64,000 nucleotides of DNA, taken from NCBI GenBank assembly GCA_029237695.1, contig CM055278.1, positions 72,717,188 to 72,781,187 on the forward strand. Direction: 5' to 3'. How positions within the stretch are numbered: the stretch's first letter is position 1; every line of letters begins with the position of its first letter. Positions 32,681 through 45,185 of the stretch are shown one piece after another. This DNA comes from Conchocele bisecta (taxonomy: Eukaryota; Mollusca; Bivalvia; Lucinida; Thyasiridae). Under the pieces are notes generated by a model. The model made no database searches. It saw nothing but the letters and a program-made list of their open reading frames with translations, and had not been told where the DNA came from. Both the position numbers and the translations under genes were made by a program.

Positions 32681-33837
32681 GGAGGTTTGTTTCTTCAACA
32701 ATATGCATAGAAACAATTATCATGTTTCCTTTTCTACGCGAAAACGAAATAAAAGTTATTTGAATCATCCGGTTCTCAACTATTTAATATACAGAATATA
32801 GTAGGTTAGTGCCGTGAATGGGAAAAACTATCCCGTCAACACCTACACATAGCTTTAAAATGCAAAACAATAACCCCAGTCGCATCCTCAAAATCGGAGA
32901 ATTGACTAGTATGACAACCGCACATATTCATACGATGTGATTAGGTCGTATTGACAGGATATCAAAAATGATTCACGGCACCGTGTTGATGGGATAATTA
33001 AGAGTTGTTGCAAAATCGTGACGATTTAAATGGACACTTCTGTAGTTAGCATTCATCTAAAAAAAACGTGTAATTGAAGGGGTCATTGGAAGTAGTAGGC
33101 TAACTCCAAGTTAGCACAACTCAGGCTCAGTAAATCAAGTTGCTTGACTTCAATCACAATAATCCAGTACATGTATCGTTAAGTAAACGAGTTGAGAAAT
33201 ATATAGAGCCTCGCCCATCCCGTTTCCTAAGCCTTGCCAGATATGTTTTCCCATTCACGGCACTAACCTACTATTCTATTTATCCCGTCAATACCTACAA
33301 ATGGCTTTTAAATGCAAAAAAATAACCCCATTCACCGACATAAATTATTCATACGCAGTGATTAACTGTCGTATTGACAGGATATCAAAAATGTTTCGCG
33401 GCACATGCGCATTGTGTTGACGGGATAAATTGCCAATATTAGCACAGGCGGTAGTGCGTGAGCGTACAAAAACTACTGTCTGTTTCACGAAAGCTGCCCA
33501 AATTTTACGGCCATATAAACTATTCAAAAACAATTTTATTTTCGATAATATTAAATTAAAAAAAAAATTAAGAATGAACATTCTTTTTATTTCGTGAAAT
33601 TTGGTCAAATATTGATTTTATTGCGAAAAAACAATTTCCCCATGTTAAATCCCCATAGACATCTTCACAGACTGGACCGATTTTTAAAATTTAACTTTTG
33701 TTTTCTTAGTTAGATCATTTCCAAGCTATCTAGCTAGGTTTCAATTTCAATTTCCAAATGTTTTCGATTTTTGCCTCCTCCCATAACTCCTCTACATGTA
33801 CCTCTTTTCCCCCATGTTAAATTCCCATAGAGAATTC
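32681..33837. mobile_element. Nested MITEs: TTATCCCGTCAA family and a truncated TAGTCTGTTTCACGAAAG copy
   Basis: 32828-32998 and 33278-33430 carry ends (T)TATCCCGTCAA(C/T)ACCTAC ... GTGTTGA(C/T)GGGATAA. The second sits in a decayed CCTGCGTTAATCTT-type element (33083-33450). 33476-33830 is a left half of the foldback element seen whole at 57965-58475 (CTGTTTCACGAAAGCTGCCC). Confidence 0.6.
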
Positions 33838-35165
33838 TTTTTAGCAATAGTTAAAGAACCTGTAATGTCACCGCAGTGCGGGACATCGTCGGCGGTTAAA
33901 GCCCCGGTATATGCCCAGTATGCCCCGATAAAGCCCCGCTACTCCCCTGGAGGGGAGTGGTGCGGGAATATACATTGACTGATGATAAAATATGCTTTTA
34001 AAATCTAAAGCTGATCTCATTTTAATCATCTAAATAGAACACCCAATGATTGGAACATTATTATATATGTAAAGTGTATTGGATATGTAAATATTGAACA
34101 GGCGAAACTGACCATCGGTTAACAATTTGTATCATAATGTTTTATATTTAGTTACTATTATCATAGAAGTTTACATTTCATGCGATAGACTCTATATCAC
34201 AGACATGGAGATTAAAAAGTAATATAGCAAGAGGCCCAAATGGGCCTGTTCGCTCACCTGAAATTATTAACCAAATTATAAAGTAAGTCAGAAATGGTCC
34301 AGACTGTTTATTACAAGTATATATACTATCAATATGTTTCTGTCCACCATAGTAATAGTTGACTTGAACCATAAAAAATGAGAACAATGTAAACAGTATA
34401 ATGCTTATAAAACAGCATTAACAAATGTGATGCAGAACAAATATGAATACATGATAAACGGTATATATAACAGACAGTTTGATGCACAAGGAAAAGACGC
34501 TTGAAATCACTAATAAACTTTCGGCGGGCGGTCATCTTAAATTATGTAATCATCCGATGTCGACCAAAAATGCTCAAGAGTGATTGTCTTGTCGATACCT
34601 TTGAGTTGATATATGACATGACCATAAACGGTAAAATATGAAATTTGACCCCTACTTGACCCCTCCGGCCCGCCCTTTTTTGACCCAGGGGCCACCATTT
34701 GAACAAATCTGAAACAGCGTTAACTATCGATCATTCCTACCAAGTGTCATCGGAATCCGTCAGGCGGTTTGTGAGAAGAAGTTTTTTTAAGAATTTGACA
34801 TACTTTTTGACGGCGGCCATTTTGGATTATGCGATGATCTCCATTTTAACAAATATGAAAAGTCTTCACCCACGGACCATAATTGTGAATTTTTTCCAAT
34901 ATAAGCCTGGAGGTTCATGAAAATAAGACGTTTGAAATATCTAATAAAATAATGACCTTTTAACTTTTCGGCGGTCATCTTGGATTACGTAATGTTCATA
35001 TTTCGACAATAAATGCCCAAAAGTGATCGTCTTGTCGATACATTCGATTTTATAATGATATGACCATATTCGGTCAAGTTTGAAATTTGCGATTGTGTGA
35101 CATATTCGTTTATACCAAAAAGTGAAAAATATTTGGGTGAGATTTTCGGTTTGTGATGTATTCGG
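33838..35165. repeat. 1.3 kb dispersed repeat R, copy 2
   Basis: Direct copy of 6472-7798, co-linear throughout. At its right end it joins a TTCGGCCGAATTCGGCC segment (35160-35240), which in copy 1 is replaced by the TATCGTAT element. Confidence 0.8.
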
Positions 35166-35237
35166 CCGAATTCGGCCAGTATTCACCGAACTGTGTGACG
35201 CATTCGCACGAATACTTCACACGTGTGATATATTCGT

Positions 35238-35614
35238 TTCTGTGACATTATAGGAATGAATGGCCTTTTTGTGGAATTTATCGGGGTATAAACTTGGAAA
35301 AGTCGCGGGAATACTGGACGAAGGCCGGAAGGCCTCGTCCAGTATTCCCGCGACTTTTCCAAGTTTATATCCCCGATAAATTCAACAAAAAGGCCATTCA
35401 TTCCTTATAATTCCAGCATTTTAAATAAATTAATTAAGAAAATGTGTTTATTTTCCGTTTTCTTAAGAATTATTTTAACTGCGGCTGACGGTTACTGAAA
35501 GTAGTTCGGCATGGAGTTTACTGGGATATAAATTTTGGACGGAGACTTGCAACGGACCAATCAAATGTTAGGGAATTGTGTAAATATTTTTGTGCTGGAA
35601 TTATATAAGGTTCA
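35238..35614 (+). mobile_element. GGAATGAATGGCC foldback element, copy 1
   Basis: 35240-35404 is a near-perfect palindrome (arms of about 80 bp; GGAATGAATGGCCTTTTTG ... CAAAAAGGCCATTCATTCC). It adjoins a 200-bp part flanked by ATAATTCCAGCA / TGCTGGAATTAT. Copies: 37932-38298 (reverse) and 63040-63400. Confidence 0.85.
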
Positions 35615-36282
35615 ACATACGTGTACCAATCAATAGGTGATTATCCAAATGGAATATTGTTGTTTGGTGTCAGCTGAGTGAGGGATCACGTGGTTGGCTT
35701 AACCGAGGGACGTCATGTTTATTGTAGATATTCATTAAAGGTACATGCCCACTCAGTAGGCACAATATGTTTACTACAGCCACTTTACTGCAGCCACTAC
35801 AGCCACTTCCCTACTGCAGCCGGTTTTGTGTAGCCCCAATCGTGGCGGTTATAGTGAGATGGCGCTGGGCACATTGTTAATAGGACGATGTACGCTCGAC
35901 CTAGCTTAGCTTAGTGTAATATCACGCAAGTAGATGCATTGAAAACTTGACTTATCTCGGTCGTTGTCAACCTAAACACGCAGTGCCAAACAATATACAT
36001 TTATTAGCCCGGATCTAGTTTTACCACATTTATCGCATCACCTATTTGTGTCGACATCGATATCGATAAAAAGGATGCTAATTTTAACAGCGACGTCGAA
36101 AGTTGACAAAAAATGCAGAGGTTTGGATTTTTTTGGTCACTTTTCGACGTCATTTTTTTTTCTGAAAATAACTATCGGCGGATAACGGTAACGCGATAAT
36201 AGTGGGAATGGTGGTCTAATGTGTAATTTAATACTCGTGTCATGTCACAGCTTGAGCTCAAATGGCGAACTTGAGTGTGATT
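35615..36282. other. No gene; solo TTAA-MITE end and dispersed repeat
   Basis: 35739-35768 is a lone left end (AGGTACATGCCCACTCAGTA after TTAA). 35990-36200 is a diverged copy of 1090-1290. Confidence 0.5.
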
Positions 36283-36533
36283 TAACCCTTTCAACCCTAA
36301 GGAACTGGAATGGACTGTGATATGCTAATGTTCCGACCAATCCAATGGTCACAAAATGATTTTCAGATTCGTCCATTTATGAAAAAGGTGTGTTTTTGTT
36401 CTAAGAAATATTATTAAAATTACTTTCAAAAAGTGCAGATCCTGATGAGACGGCTCGTTACGAGCCGGCTCATCTGGATCTGCACTTTTTGCATAAACCG
36501 CTATAGCGGGATTTCGGGTTCAAAGGGTTAACA
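36283..36533. mobile_element. MITE with TTAACCCTTTCAACCC ends, with GTGCAGATCC hairpin inside
   Basis: Ends TTAACCCTTTCAACCCTAA and GGGTTCAAAGGGTTAA. The hairpin AGTGCAGATCCTGATGAGAC/mirror lies at 36434-36491. Related partial copies: 58600-58790 and 62150-62315. Confidence 0.65.
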
Positions 36534-36569
36534 AGTAATATGTGCATGTGAATGACTTCACTCTAAAAT

Positions 36570-36885
36570 GGATATCCGAGTGGTCCGCAGGGTGTCCGGC
36601 TTAGAGAGGACCCACTGTAATTCGGGCGTACAGATGATTCACTGTTCTACATGCATATTAACTGTCCAATACATACTCTTACAAGTGGCATGTGAGACTC
36701 TATGTACGTAAACTGACCTCCCCTTGACCGTTCATTAATGCAAGTAAATACAGCTACATTGTAATGATAACATACTACATGGAGTAACATGACATTCTCC
36801 AGCTTAGGTAATGACCGGAATGCGGGCTGTAGTTGACCAGTGGAACCTGTCTAAACCGGACACCCTGGTAGGTCCCTATGGGGTA
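36570..36885. repeat. CAGTGGAACCTCTCTAAACCGGACACC-type ends (pogo/Tigger-like), decayed
   Basis: 36573-36618 (CAGGGTGTCCGGCTTAGAGA) and 36836-36885 (AGTGGAACCTGTCTAAACCG). The same end sequence occurs as a complete short palindrome at 38379-38448 and 55333-55404, and singly at 38562-38593, 55182-55213 and 57042-57092. Confidence 0.55.
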
Positions 36886-37077
36886 CGGTATATCAGGCGT
36901 ATGGCCGATATGAGACATAGCTGTGTGTTTTGCAATTTTAACATACATTGTCGATATGATCACTAGTTACAAGGAAACACGTATTTATGTCTCAGTGCGT
37001 CTGGCTTAGACACGTTCTAAATGTACTGTAATGTTTCGTTTGTGTATTACCATTGCGACGTGAATGTAGAATTCACA

Positions 37078-37395
37078 GGCCCGTTTCACCAAACTTCGTA
37101 CGACTAAGAAGTTCGTAAACTTCGTAAGTGCAAAATTATGATAGTCTGTAAATTTCACATTATCAATGTTTTCTTATTGGATTTACATTTATTGAGCATA
37201 TACAGCCTATGCTCAATAACTATAAATCCATCAATTAAACTTTCCAGACGATCCTAAATGTGCACTTACGAACATTTTAGTCGTACGAAGTTTAGTGAAA
37301 CGGGCCCCAGGGGGCCGTTTCACTAAACTTCGTACGACTAAAATGTGCAAATTTAGGAAAGTATTTTATTGGAAGTTTAGTGAAACGGGCCCCTG
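37078..37395. mobile_element. GTTTCACTAAACTTCGTACGACTAA MITE, one full and one collapsed copy
   Basis: 37078-37308 full copy: GGCCCGTTTCACCAAACTTC ... GAAGTTTAGTGAAACGGGCC. 37312-37393 is an adjacent internally deleted copy. Other copies: 31668-31807 and 45978-46203. Confidence 0.75.
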
Positions 37396-37469
37396 GTCAT
37401 TGCTAATCATCAGTTTACTTCTACCTTTAGTCCTAAGTGTGTCCAGTCATGCTGGGTAATATACTTACC

Positions 37470-37835
37470 AGGGTAATTAGGCGCTAACATTAAATATTTA
37501 GAGCTAGCTCCAAATTACTTAGCTCTAATTATTTAAAACAGAGCTGTTCAAATGATTTGGAACTAGCTCTAAATATTTACTGCTAGCTATGATCAGTTAG
37601 AGCTAGCAATAATTATTTTATTTTATGTAAAGTTGACGTTCTTTTTAATGCGAGCTCTAATTATTTAGAGCTAGCATTAATTAATTGAGGTTATGTAGAT
37701 TTGGCGTTGCTGGAACATTTACATACACTCAAATAAGTATTGCTAGCTCGAAATAATTAGAGTGAGCATTAAATATTTTAGAGCTAGTATTAATTATTTG
37801 AGTGTATGTATATTTGGCGTTCCATAGATCCGAAC
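37470..37835. repeat. Cluster of TTAGAGCTAGC motifs
   Basis: About ten copies in both orientations of (A)TTAGAGCTAGC(A/T) with AATTATTTA spacers, and two GTATGTA(G/T)ATTTGGCGTT copies. Purpose unknown; looks like a decayed foldback repeat. Confidence 0.65.
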
Positions 37836-37931
37836 CTACGTTGGTTGCCAATACGATAATAAATGCAATCTTTAGCCAGCGGATTATCGATCGTACATGC
37901 GGACGAACGTGATCTAACTGTGTTATTACAT

Positions 37932-38298
37932 CCTTATAATTCCAGCACAAAAATATTTACACAATTCCCTAACATTTGATTGGTCCGTAGCAATTCTCTG
38001 TCCAAAATTTATATACCAGTAAACTCCCATGCCGAACTACTTTCCGTAACCGTCAGGCGCAGTTAAAATAATTCTTAAGAAAACGGAAAATAAACACATT
38101 TTCTTGATGAATTTATTTCAAATGCTAGAATTATAAGGAATGAATGGCCTTTTTGTGGAATTTATCGGGGATATAAACTTGGAAAAGTCGCGGGAATACT
38201 GGACGAGGCCTTCCGGCCTTCGTCCAGTATTCCCGCGACTTTTCCAAGTTTATACCCCGATAAATTCCACAAAAAGGCCATTCATTCCTATAATGTCC
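37932..38298 (-). mobile_element. GGAATGAATGGCC foldback element, copy 2 (reverse)
   Basis: Reverse-complement copy of 35238-35614, with the palindrome at 38133-38297. It is followed by the pogo-like palindrome at 38379-38448. Confidence 0.85.
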
Positions 38299-38639
38299 AT
38301 ACATTGTCCACGTTCTGTGTAAATGCAGAAACAAAACTCGAAAATGTATCAAAGATGTGATACATTTTGCGATATACAGTGGAACCTCTCTAAACCGGAC
38401 ACCCTGGGAGGTCCCCAGGGTGTCCGGTTTAGAGATGTTCCACTGTAAATCAGACATATGACTATACCAAGGCATGCGGACGTGCTTTGCGAACTAGAAC
38501 CCGCATTATCATCAGCGATGTGTGACAATGAAACACACGAAACTAAGGATACAGAGATTGCATGTGTGTCCGGTTTAGAGAGGTTCTACTGTACGTTGAA
38601 CTGCCTTTTTTCCCAGTTTCTCAATCCAATTGACCCACG

Positions 38640-39430
38640 ATGAAATAATGGTATACGTCTTATTAACGCACATGCGAACGGACATGCGTCCACAAACCAT
38701 CCTAGTCGAATGTGAAAATAACTATATCAATGTATAACGTGCTAATGGGAAGTACGGCGGTTCTACTATGTGTGTCACTGTCGTGACTGATAACCAGATA
38801 ATATTGGACAACCGCCAATTCGTACCAGCTGAACCTGTTTGGCGAATTTGTTTGCTCTATCGGTGTCAGACACACTCGGGATATTGTACGACAGTGATTT
38901 ACTACAATATGGAAAACGGGGAAAATAAATCGCGTTTAAAGTTCGTCATCTGTGGGAGTTTTATTCATGCCACAGAAACAAATCCGTTCGAAGTTGTGGA
39001 GAGTACGTGTGTTGGAGTTATTAAAGGAAAGGTTGGTTATCAGGTTGTTTCCTTCATACGCTTTGTTTAACCTCGTTTTTGACGATACAAAAGTTGCCTA
39101 TGTGCAGAGCTGATAACGTTTGTTAGCTTATTTCTTTATTTTAACGTCTCATCAACTGTACAACATAACGTACATATCAGTTATACAATATACATGCACA
39201 GTTGCCATTCGATATATAATTATACGGGACGACTCACTTCCACTTTTCACAGTACCGTTTAAAATTTACTATGTACAATTCTAAAGTTCATAATACACAA
39301 ATGTACACGGTTTCTGAAACAATGGTAGAGGATATAAGACATTCGACATTTACATACATATGACAATACTTGTTGCGCAATTTGGAGCTGCATGCATACA
39401 CACTCCGGACTATATAAATTATACATATAT
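38640..39430. other. No supported gene
   Basis: A 100-codon plus-strand ORF at 38768-39070 lacks any domain that I recognise. Composition is like the surrounding intergenic DNA. Confidence 0.4.
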
Positions 39431-39431
39431 A

Positions 39432-39518
39432 TATCGATTGTCTAGTAACATAAGGTCGTAAGTGCTATGCTTTAGCATAGCAGTTACGACCTTATATTAC
39501 TAGACAATCGATATGTAT
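39432..39518. repeat. Perfect-looking palindrome
   Basis: ATATCGATTGTCTAGTAACA ... TTACTAGACAATCGATAT, arms of about 40 bp around TGCTATGCTTTAGCATAGCA. Confidence 0.8.
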
Positions 39519-39684
39519 ATACATGAACATGCAAACATACTGATACATGATCATACACCGCTCGGTTAATTCGCCTCTATCAGTTGGCAAAAGTCGGGGA
39601 ACGGACCACAACTTCGGTGTTTCCTCTGAATGCCGTATTTCAGTTGGATATTATGTCATATCCAACGTTGGTGAATATAACATA

Positions 39685-40037
39685 CAGTGGCGGATTCAGG
39701 GGGCCCCCCTTTCAGGATTTCAGATCGTTTTTTTTTGCAATTGAGAATTTTGAAATCTGTAAAAAAAATAGCAAGTATTGTCAAATAAGGGTGATATTAT
39801 CAGATCAAGGTTTTGTTGCGAACGGTAACACTTGCAATATACTCCCGTACCGTCCGTAGCATACGGACGGTACGTGAGTGGATTGCAAGAGTTACCATTC
39901 GCAACTAATCAAGGTTCAGATATTATAGAGATCCCATTCACAATGTACCTTATCACATGAGCGTTATGTACTGAAAATAAGTCCTTCGAATTTAGACTGC
40001 CACCCCCCTTCGGCGAAATCCTGGATCCGCCACTGAC
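39685..40037. mobile_element. MITE with CAGTGGCGGATTCAGGG ends (hAT-like), with nested palindrome
   Basis: Ends CAGTGGCGGATTCAGGGGG and ATCCTGGATCCGCCACTG. A TTGCGAACGGTAACACTTGC / mirrored palindrome at 39810-39906 is nested inside it. Confidence 0.7.
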
Positions 40038-40795
40038 ATAGGCCATTAACATACATTACGGTATTGCTATCCAACGTCTAATTTCTTGTTAACCCGTGAC
40101 AAAATAGTGTAGTCAACACATTATTTATAAATGTAAATGTCAGCATTTCTCTCCGTCAATAAGCCGGTTAACATCAACAATGTATGAGCGAACATTATTG
40201 GAGCCGTTTGGTGGATATAGTACAGGTGCTTGAGCCATAGATGAAATACTCGAACCTGTTATATAAACAGTGTCCATTGAAGTAATTGCTTTTTATGTTA
40301 AAATTGACCATCTGCATTACTCCAATATAGACAAAAATCAAACGATTGAATGTTTATTAGTCTATTTTCAGACGAAATCGGTAGGTGACTCAAAACTAAA
40401 CTAAAATTAAATAAATACTAGTAAATAACAAAAGCAAATAGATATATAAAACCCAATTAGGGTTACGTAGAGCAAATGCACTCGCTATACATTAGTGACT
40501 TAGATAATACATGCTCCACTTAATTTCATTTGACCAGTCCGTATTATGTCACTCAAAACGCACAATACACGTAAACTAGTCTGGGTTCCCCTCAATCATC
40601 TTTAATCGATACCCAGCCATACTATATCACACATCGATAATCTGATGGGTGCTATAGGAGGACTCACATTATAGGTTACCATACCTGCATAGATTCTTCT
40701 ATATGTTGTGCATATTGTTGGAGCCTGAATAAATGCAACATTTATCAAAATTCGGAAATATAAACCAGACCGACGACCATCGGCCTGCTTCTTTA
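40038..40795. other. Nothing recognised
   Basis: AT-rich, no coding frame or repeat noted. Confidence 0.4.
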
Positions 40796-41649
40796 TAGTC
40801 CATTTGCCACTGTACCAGACCTATGAATTGTCTATAGTATAAGGTTTTTTGGGGGCTTTACATTCACACGGGTGTCTTGAAACAATTCAGCTTGGTTGTC
40901 CTCTTGACGACATTGGGCAACTTTTTCAATATGCAAATTAGTTGCCGCCATTACCGGAAAACCTAATTCCTGTCATAGGTCAATAAATATGCACTATAAA
41001 TTCACACAAATGGTGTCTATACCTATATTTTCATGGTCAAGGATTACGATTTTGGCATTTATAAAGTTGTTACATACATACGCTTTCTCTTTATGGAAAT
41101 CAGTTCTCGCCATTACCAAAAAAACATGTTTTTTAGATAGCCGTGCTACTATGTGGGGTAATTTCTCAGAAATAGTTTCAATACATATGTTTTCATGGTC
41201 GAGGATTACAATAAATGCATTTATAAAGTGATGGCATGTATGCTGCGTGTTGCCTTTCTGTAAATGAGATGCTAATATTTGTATTTAATTATTAGTGTTG
41301 TGCATTCTTATGGACTATACACTGCTGGTCCAGGAGTGCACTCACAGTGGTGCATTATTCAAGACTCCATAGCCACCGCTGTACACCTACCATAATTACA
41401 ATGGTACTGAAGTTATATTATGCCCCCACCACCCCCTCCCCCGCCCACAAACACACTTTCTTTTTGGGGTATACTATATGATATGTCTTTCATTTACTCA
41501 TCATCATCAATGTTTGGATTTTCTCAGTAGTCGTGCAGTTTCTACAAATCCATCCATTGTAGTAACCATAACTCCATAACTACCAATGCACTAACAATTT
41601 TAAACTTTTGATTCATTAATAATTAGATAATTTATAGCTGCTGCAATTT

Positions 41650-44349
41650 CTTCGGTCTGATACCACGCGTTATTCCAGCTCCTCCATATCCTCATCCACA
41701 GCATCGGCATCTATCTGATGTGCAACTCCCATGCAACGACATCTGATGTCTGTGGCAGCTACAACCCTCTGTTTATCAGCCGCCTTTCACAACATCATCG
41801 AACATATATGGTGAAGCAGTGACGAAGGTTATTGTCTGTCGGAGGCAATGCCATGATGCTCATTGGCTTCACTTTCTTCTTGACATATATATGGTAGCGT
41901 GCCGCACCCATTGAGATTCCTGTTTGCTAACCATTCATAGCTGCGAAGAACCGCTTACCTGTTTCTAGGAGAGCAACATTAGTGGCGTTTGCTTTACCCA
42001 ATACATCAAACAATGCTGGAAATTCGCCAGCCTTCAGAGCATTCAAGGCACTGACCTTGCTGAATGGGTATGATACAGTGTCACAGCCGCTGAGCGCATG
42101 CTTGCCCAGTAGCTGCAGACACTTAGATCCCATATGTATACATGTCGTATTGATGTCGATCACCACCCCATTCCAGCGTTCTATCTGGACACTACAGCTA
42201 GGAAGTAGTTGCAGCTTCCAGACCCAGTAGACCAGTAGCACAAACATATCTGTATTATCGCTGAGGATCCGGACCACAGCCATGTCCATTTCGGAAGCTT
42301 GCCTCGTCGTGTGCAAAGCTGCTGTCATCCCAATAATCTATGGTTGAATATTGAATATTGATATCACGCAGGTGAGTTCATGCTTGTTGTGCTTATTCTT
42401 TAGAATGGCATCACGATTGGGTAAGGGCCTGTTGATGGTCAGATTATTGTCAGTAGAACAATCAACTGCACGTCGCATCCGCTCGTGATCTTTGGCTGAG
42501 CTATCGTTGTACTTGTTAAAGACCAATATCTTCTCGGTGGAAGTAGGGTAAATCGAGATACCACTCATCCGTGTGGCCAGGCGATGTGACAGAAAAGTTG
42601 TTGTGCATTCACGATGACGATGTCCGGACCTCCAAGATGTGGTATATCGAGATTATTGGCGAGTTAATATTTGTTTCCTTTCCTGAAGCAGCCATACTCG
42701 TCGATGATAGAAGGTGGAACAGCATACAATTCGTACTGGAAACTGGGTTCCAGTTGCAACTGTCGTTGTTGCCCGACCAACAAAAGACGGATGAAGATGG
42801 CCTCTAGGTCGAATACTGTTTTGCCACCAACCTTTACGCCTCTCTTCAGTTGCTCCATCGACTTGAATTGACTGTATATCTTGGCATGAAAGTGAAACGG
42901 CAGAGATTTGCGGAAGGGTGTGGACATTTTCGCTCCAATGAATAGTGCATCTTCCACATTTACATCTGTGTGAGCTACCTGACCATTGACAATGCTGTAG
43001 AGGACGTCACTATTGACTTCCAACATATGGGAATGCCTTGTTAGCTCTATGGCAATCCGCTGCCGATCGTCGCTGTTCAGCTTTCGTCTCTTATCACCTT
43101 CCTCTGTAAGCTTGCTTGGTGATGATGAGCAGTGCACTTCATCGGAGTACGACTGTTCCATAGCATCAGAGAGATAAGCTGAGAACGGGAATGAATCAAT
43201 ACATTCAGTGACCACCTCAGGTGACAGCGTCAGGCCCTTCAGACGACCACCCTTTCCCGTCCCGATAGCAGTTTGTTCTCCAAACTGGTCACTGGATACT
43301 GAATTCCAATACATGCGCTCCAGCGATATCTCGATGCGCATCAGCTGGCAACAATTGCGCATCTCTAGCAGGTGGCAACTGATATACCGAGCGTAGTGAA
43401 CATGGCCTGCACTGAAGAAGTACTGCAATATCCGTTCCAAAAAAATCTGCTGGAAGTGGCAGTATTCAGCCCTCTCTGCGCGAAGAAACCGATGAACCAA
43501 TAGCGTACCTTTCACGAGCGTATCCACCCAGTGCCTTCCTGTTGGATTATGTCGTACTCCTTCTACATACTCATTGAAGGTTTGTTCACCGTTTTGAAGA
43601 CAGTGTTACAGCAGGGCAGCCGTGTCTATGCGGAATGCCCTATTGGCACGCACCCATACATTCCCATTTATAATCACTGGCAGACCACCGAATGCTGCAC
43701 TAACTAGAACATCCAAACCAGACCACTTCACCAGTGTCCCAATGCAACCCAAAAAATACATAATAATGTGCATTGCCCCTGGACGAAGATTCACATCGTC
43801 AAACCTAGTCGGCTCCCACCATTTGATCTGTCGGGCAACCATGTACAATTGCATATCAATGGAAAGATTTGCATACGAGATGCCTAGGTCACATATGGTT
43901 TTCTTCATGTATAGCAGTGATGTGATGACGGTAGCAGGGTGAGCTGGTGGTGCATGTATGAGTAGGCCCATCAGGTACACAGTCACTGGCTTTGTTGCGG
44001 GTGTCACTTGGTCCCTGGCCAATTGGTTATTTAAGCCGTACCAATCCAGGCTATGGTATGATGAAAGTGAATTCGGCCACTGGACGTCCTTGAGCTCTGC
44101 AGCAACATGACTCAACCCTGGCACATGCATTTGTGTACGTGATTCCTGAAGAAATATAAATTGCAGAAGGGTTAACCTTCTTTGGGCCAGTATAGTGCTG
44201 AAGTGGCACATACTGGCTGTATTGGTCCTAAGGGATTGTGCAACGGTTTTCCGCAGTCGTGGGATCACAAGATTCATATCTCCAGGTCGATCGCTAGCAC
44301 TACCCAGTTCTACGATGCCAGCGGGATGCTGTTGTAATTCCTGAGCCAT
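41650..44349 (-). pseudogene. Large multicopy transposon-associated protein, decayed
   Basis: From the ATG at 44349 the frame runs 561 codons to 42664, with a single in-frame TAA at 43606-43608. Further parts lie in other frames at 42568-42338 and 42328-41927 and faintly to about 41650. Landmarks: RPGAMHIIMYFLGCIGTLVK, AAFGGLPVIINGNVW, FGEQTAIGTGKGGRLKG, QLKRGVKVGGKTVFDLEAIF, IDEYGCFRKGNK, EKILVFNKYNDSSAKDHERM, and HALSGCDTVSYPF. These match a widely repeated, unnamed metazoan family. The last part (ILSDNTDMFVLLVYWVWKL and SGCDT) looks like a PIN/exonuclease-like fold, which is inference. The long TIRs around it suggest it is the element's own protein. Confidence 0.65.
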
Positions 44350-44859
44350 GACATGTGTCTCTCTACGTCCATTGGGAATTTAAACTAGAAGATCAATATT
44401 GTCAAGCCACCCGAAGATTGGCCACACACTTCTCATCAAACCCATTGATTGATGTAGAACACCACCGCTGTCGCCCACGAATTTGGCAGCTGATTTGCGA
44501 AATCTTATCACCTCATTATATGATACTAGGATCTGTGATCCTGTAGAAGTTTGATCATCTCGGAAGTGCCATGTCTGTGATGAAGCTTCACTGCCATGTC
44601 CAGCGTTGTCTGGTTCCTAGTGCCGGTGATGTGACCTTGTACAGCTTAGGCTAGGCTGAGAGACTTCTGTGCCACAGTGCCACAGGAAACTAATTCTGAG
44701 ACTATGTACAGCAGTGTTGCGCTGGTCTGTTTCAGTGTGTTATTGTATGTGAATTCTCTCAGATCATAATTCGCATTACTGTACTGTACGGCTCGAGTCT
44801 CATTCCTGCCGAACAACAGAGTCTATATTCTCCTCATATATCTGTTCAACAGCGAGGTC

Positions 44860-45185
44860 ATATACATACGGGTCAGCGGGGTCGAATCCCGTATTTCACC
44901 TGTAAGAAAGGGGGAATATCTCAACATCAGAACTGAATATTTACATCAAGAAACACACATATTCGGGCCTGCAATTAGAATAACCTGATCTGGTGCCAGG
45001 TCCTCACCACACCAGAATCACTTAGCCCCATCCCCTAAAAGTAATAGGATTAGCCATATTCCTACTACTCTTATAAGGGGTATAACAAACTCTCACATAC
45101 ATAATCAGGTAGTCTGAGATTCCGGAAAGGATGAACCCCATCGTTAAATTGCCCTTGGCATGCATCCAACTAATCACCCGCTACA
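44860..45185. repeat. SINE-like repeat with GGTCGAATCCC B box, copy 1
   Basis: GTCAGCGGGGTCGAATCCCGTATTT, then AATAACCTGATCTGGTGCCA and CTCTTATAAGGGGTA. A second copy lies at about 60640-60950. Confidence 0.55.

Noticed and set aside
38768..39070. 100-codon ORF as a gene
   Set aside because: No homology pattern recognised, no splice or domain support.
41982..42230. Plus-strand ORFs within 41927-44349
   Set aside because: Antisense to the better supported minus-strand transposon gene.
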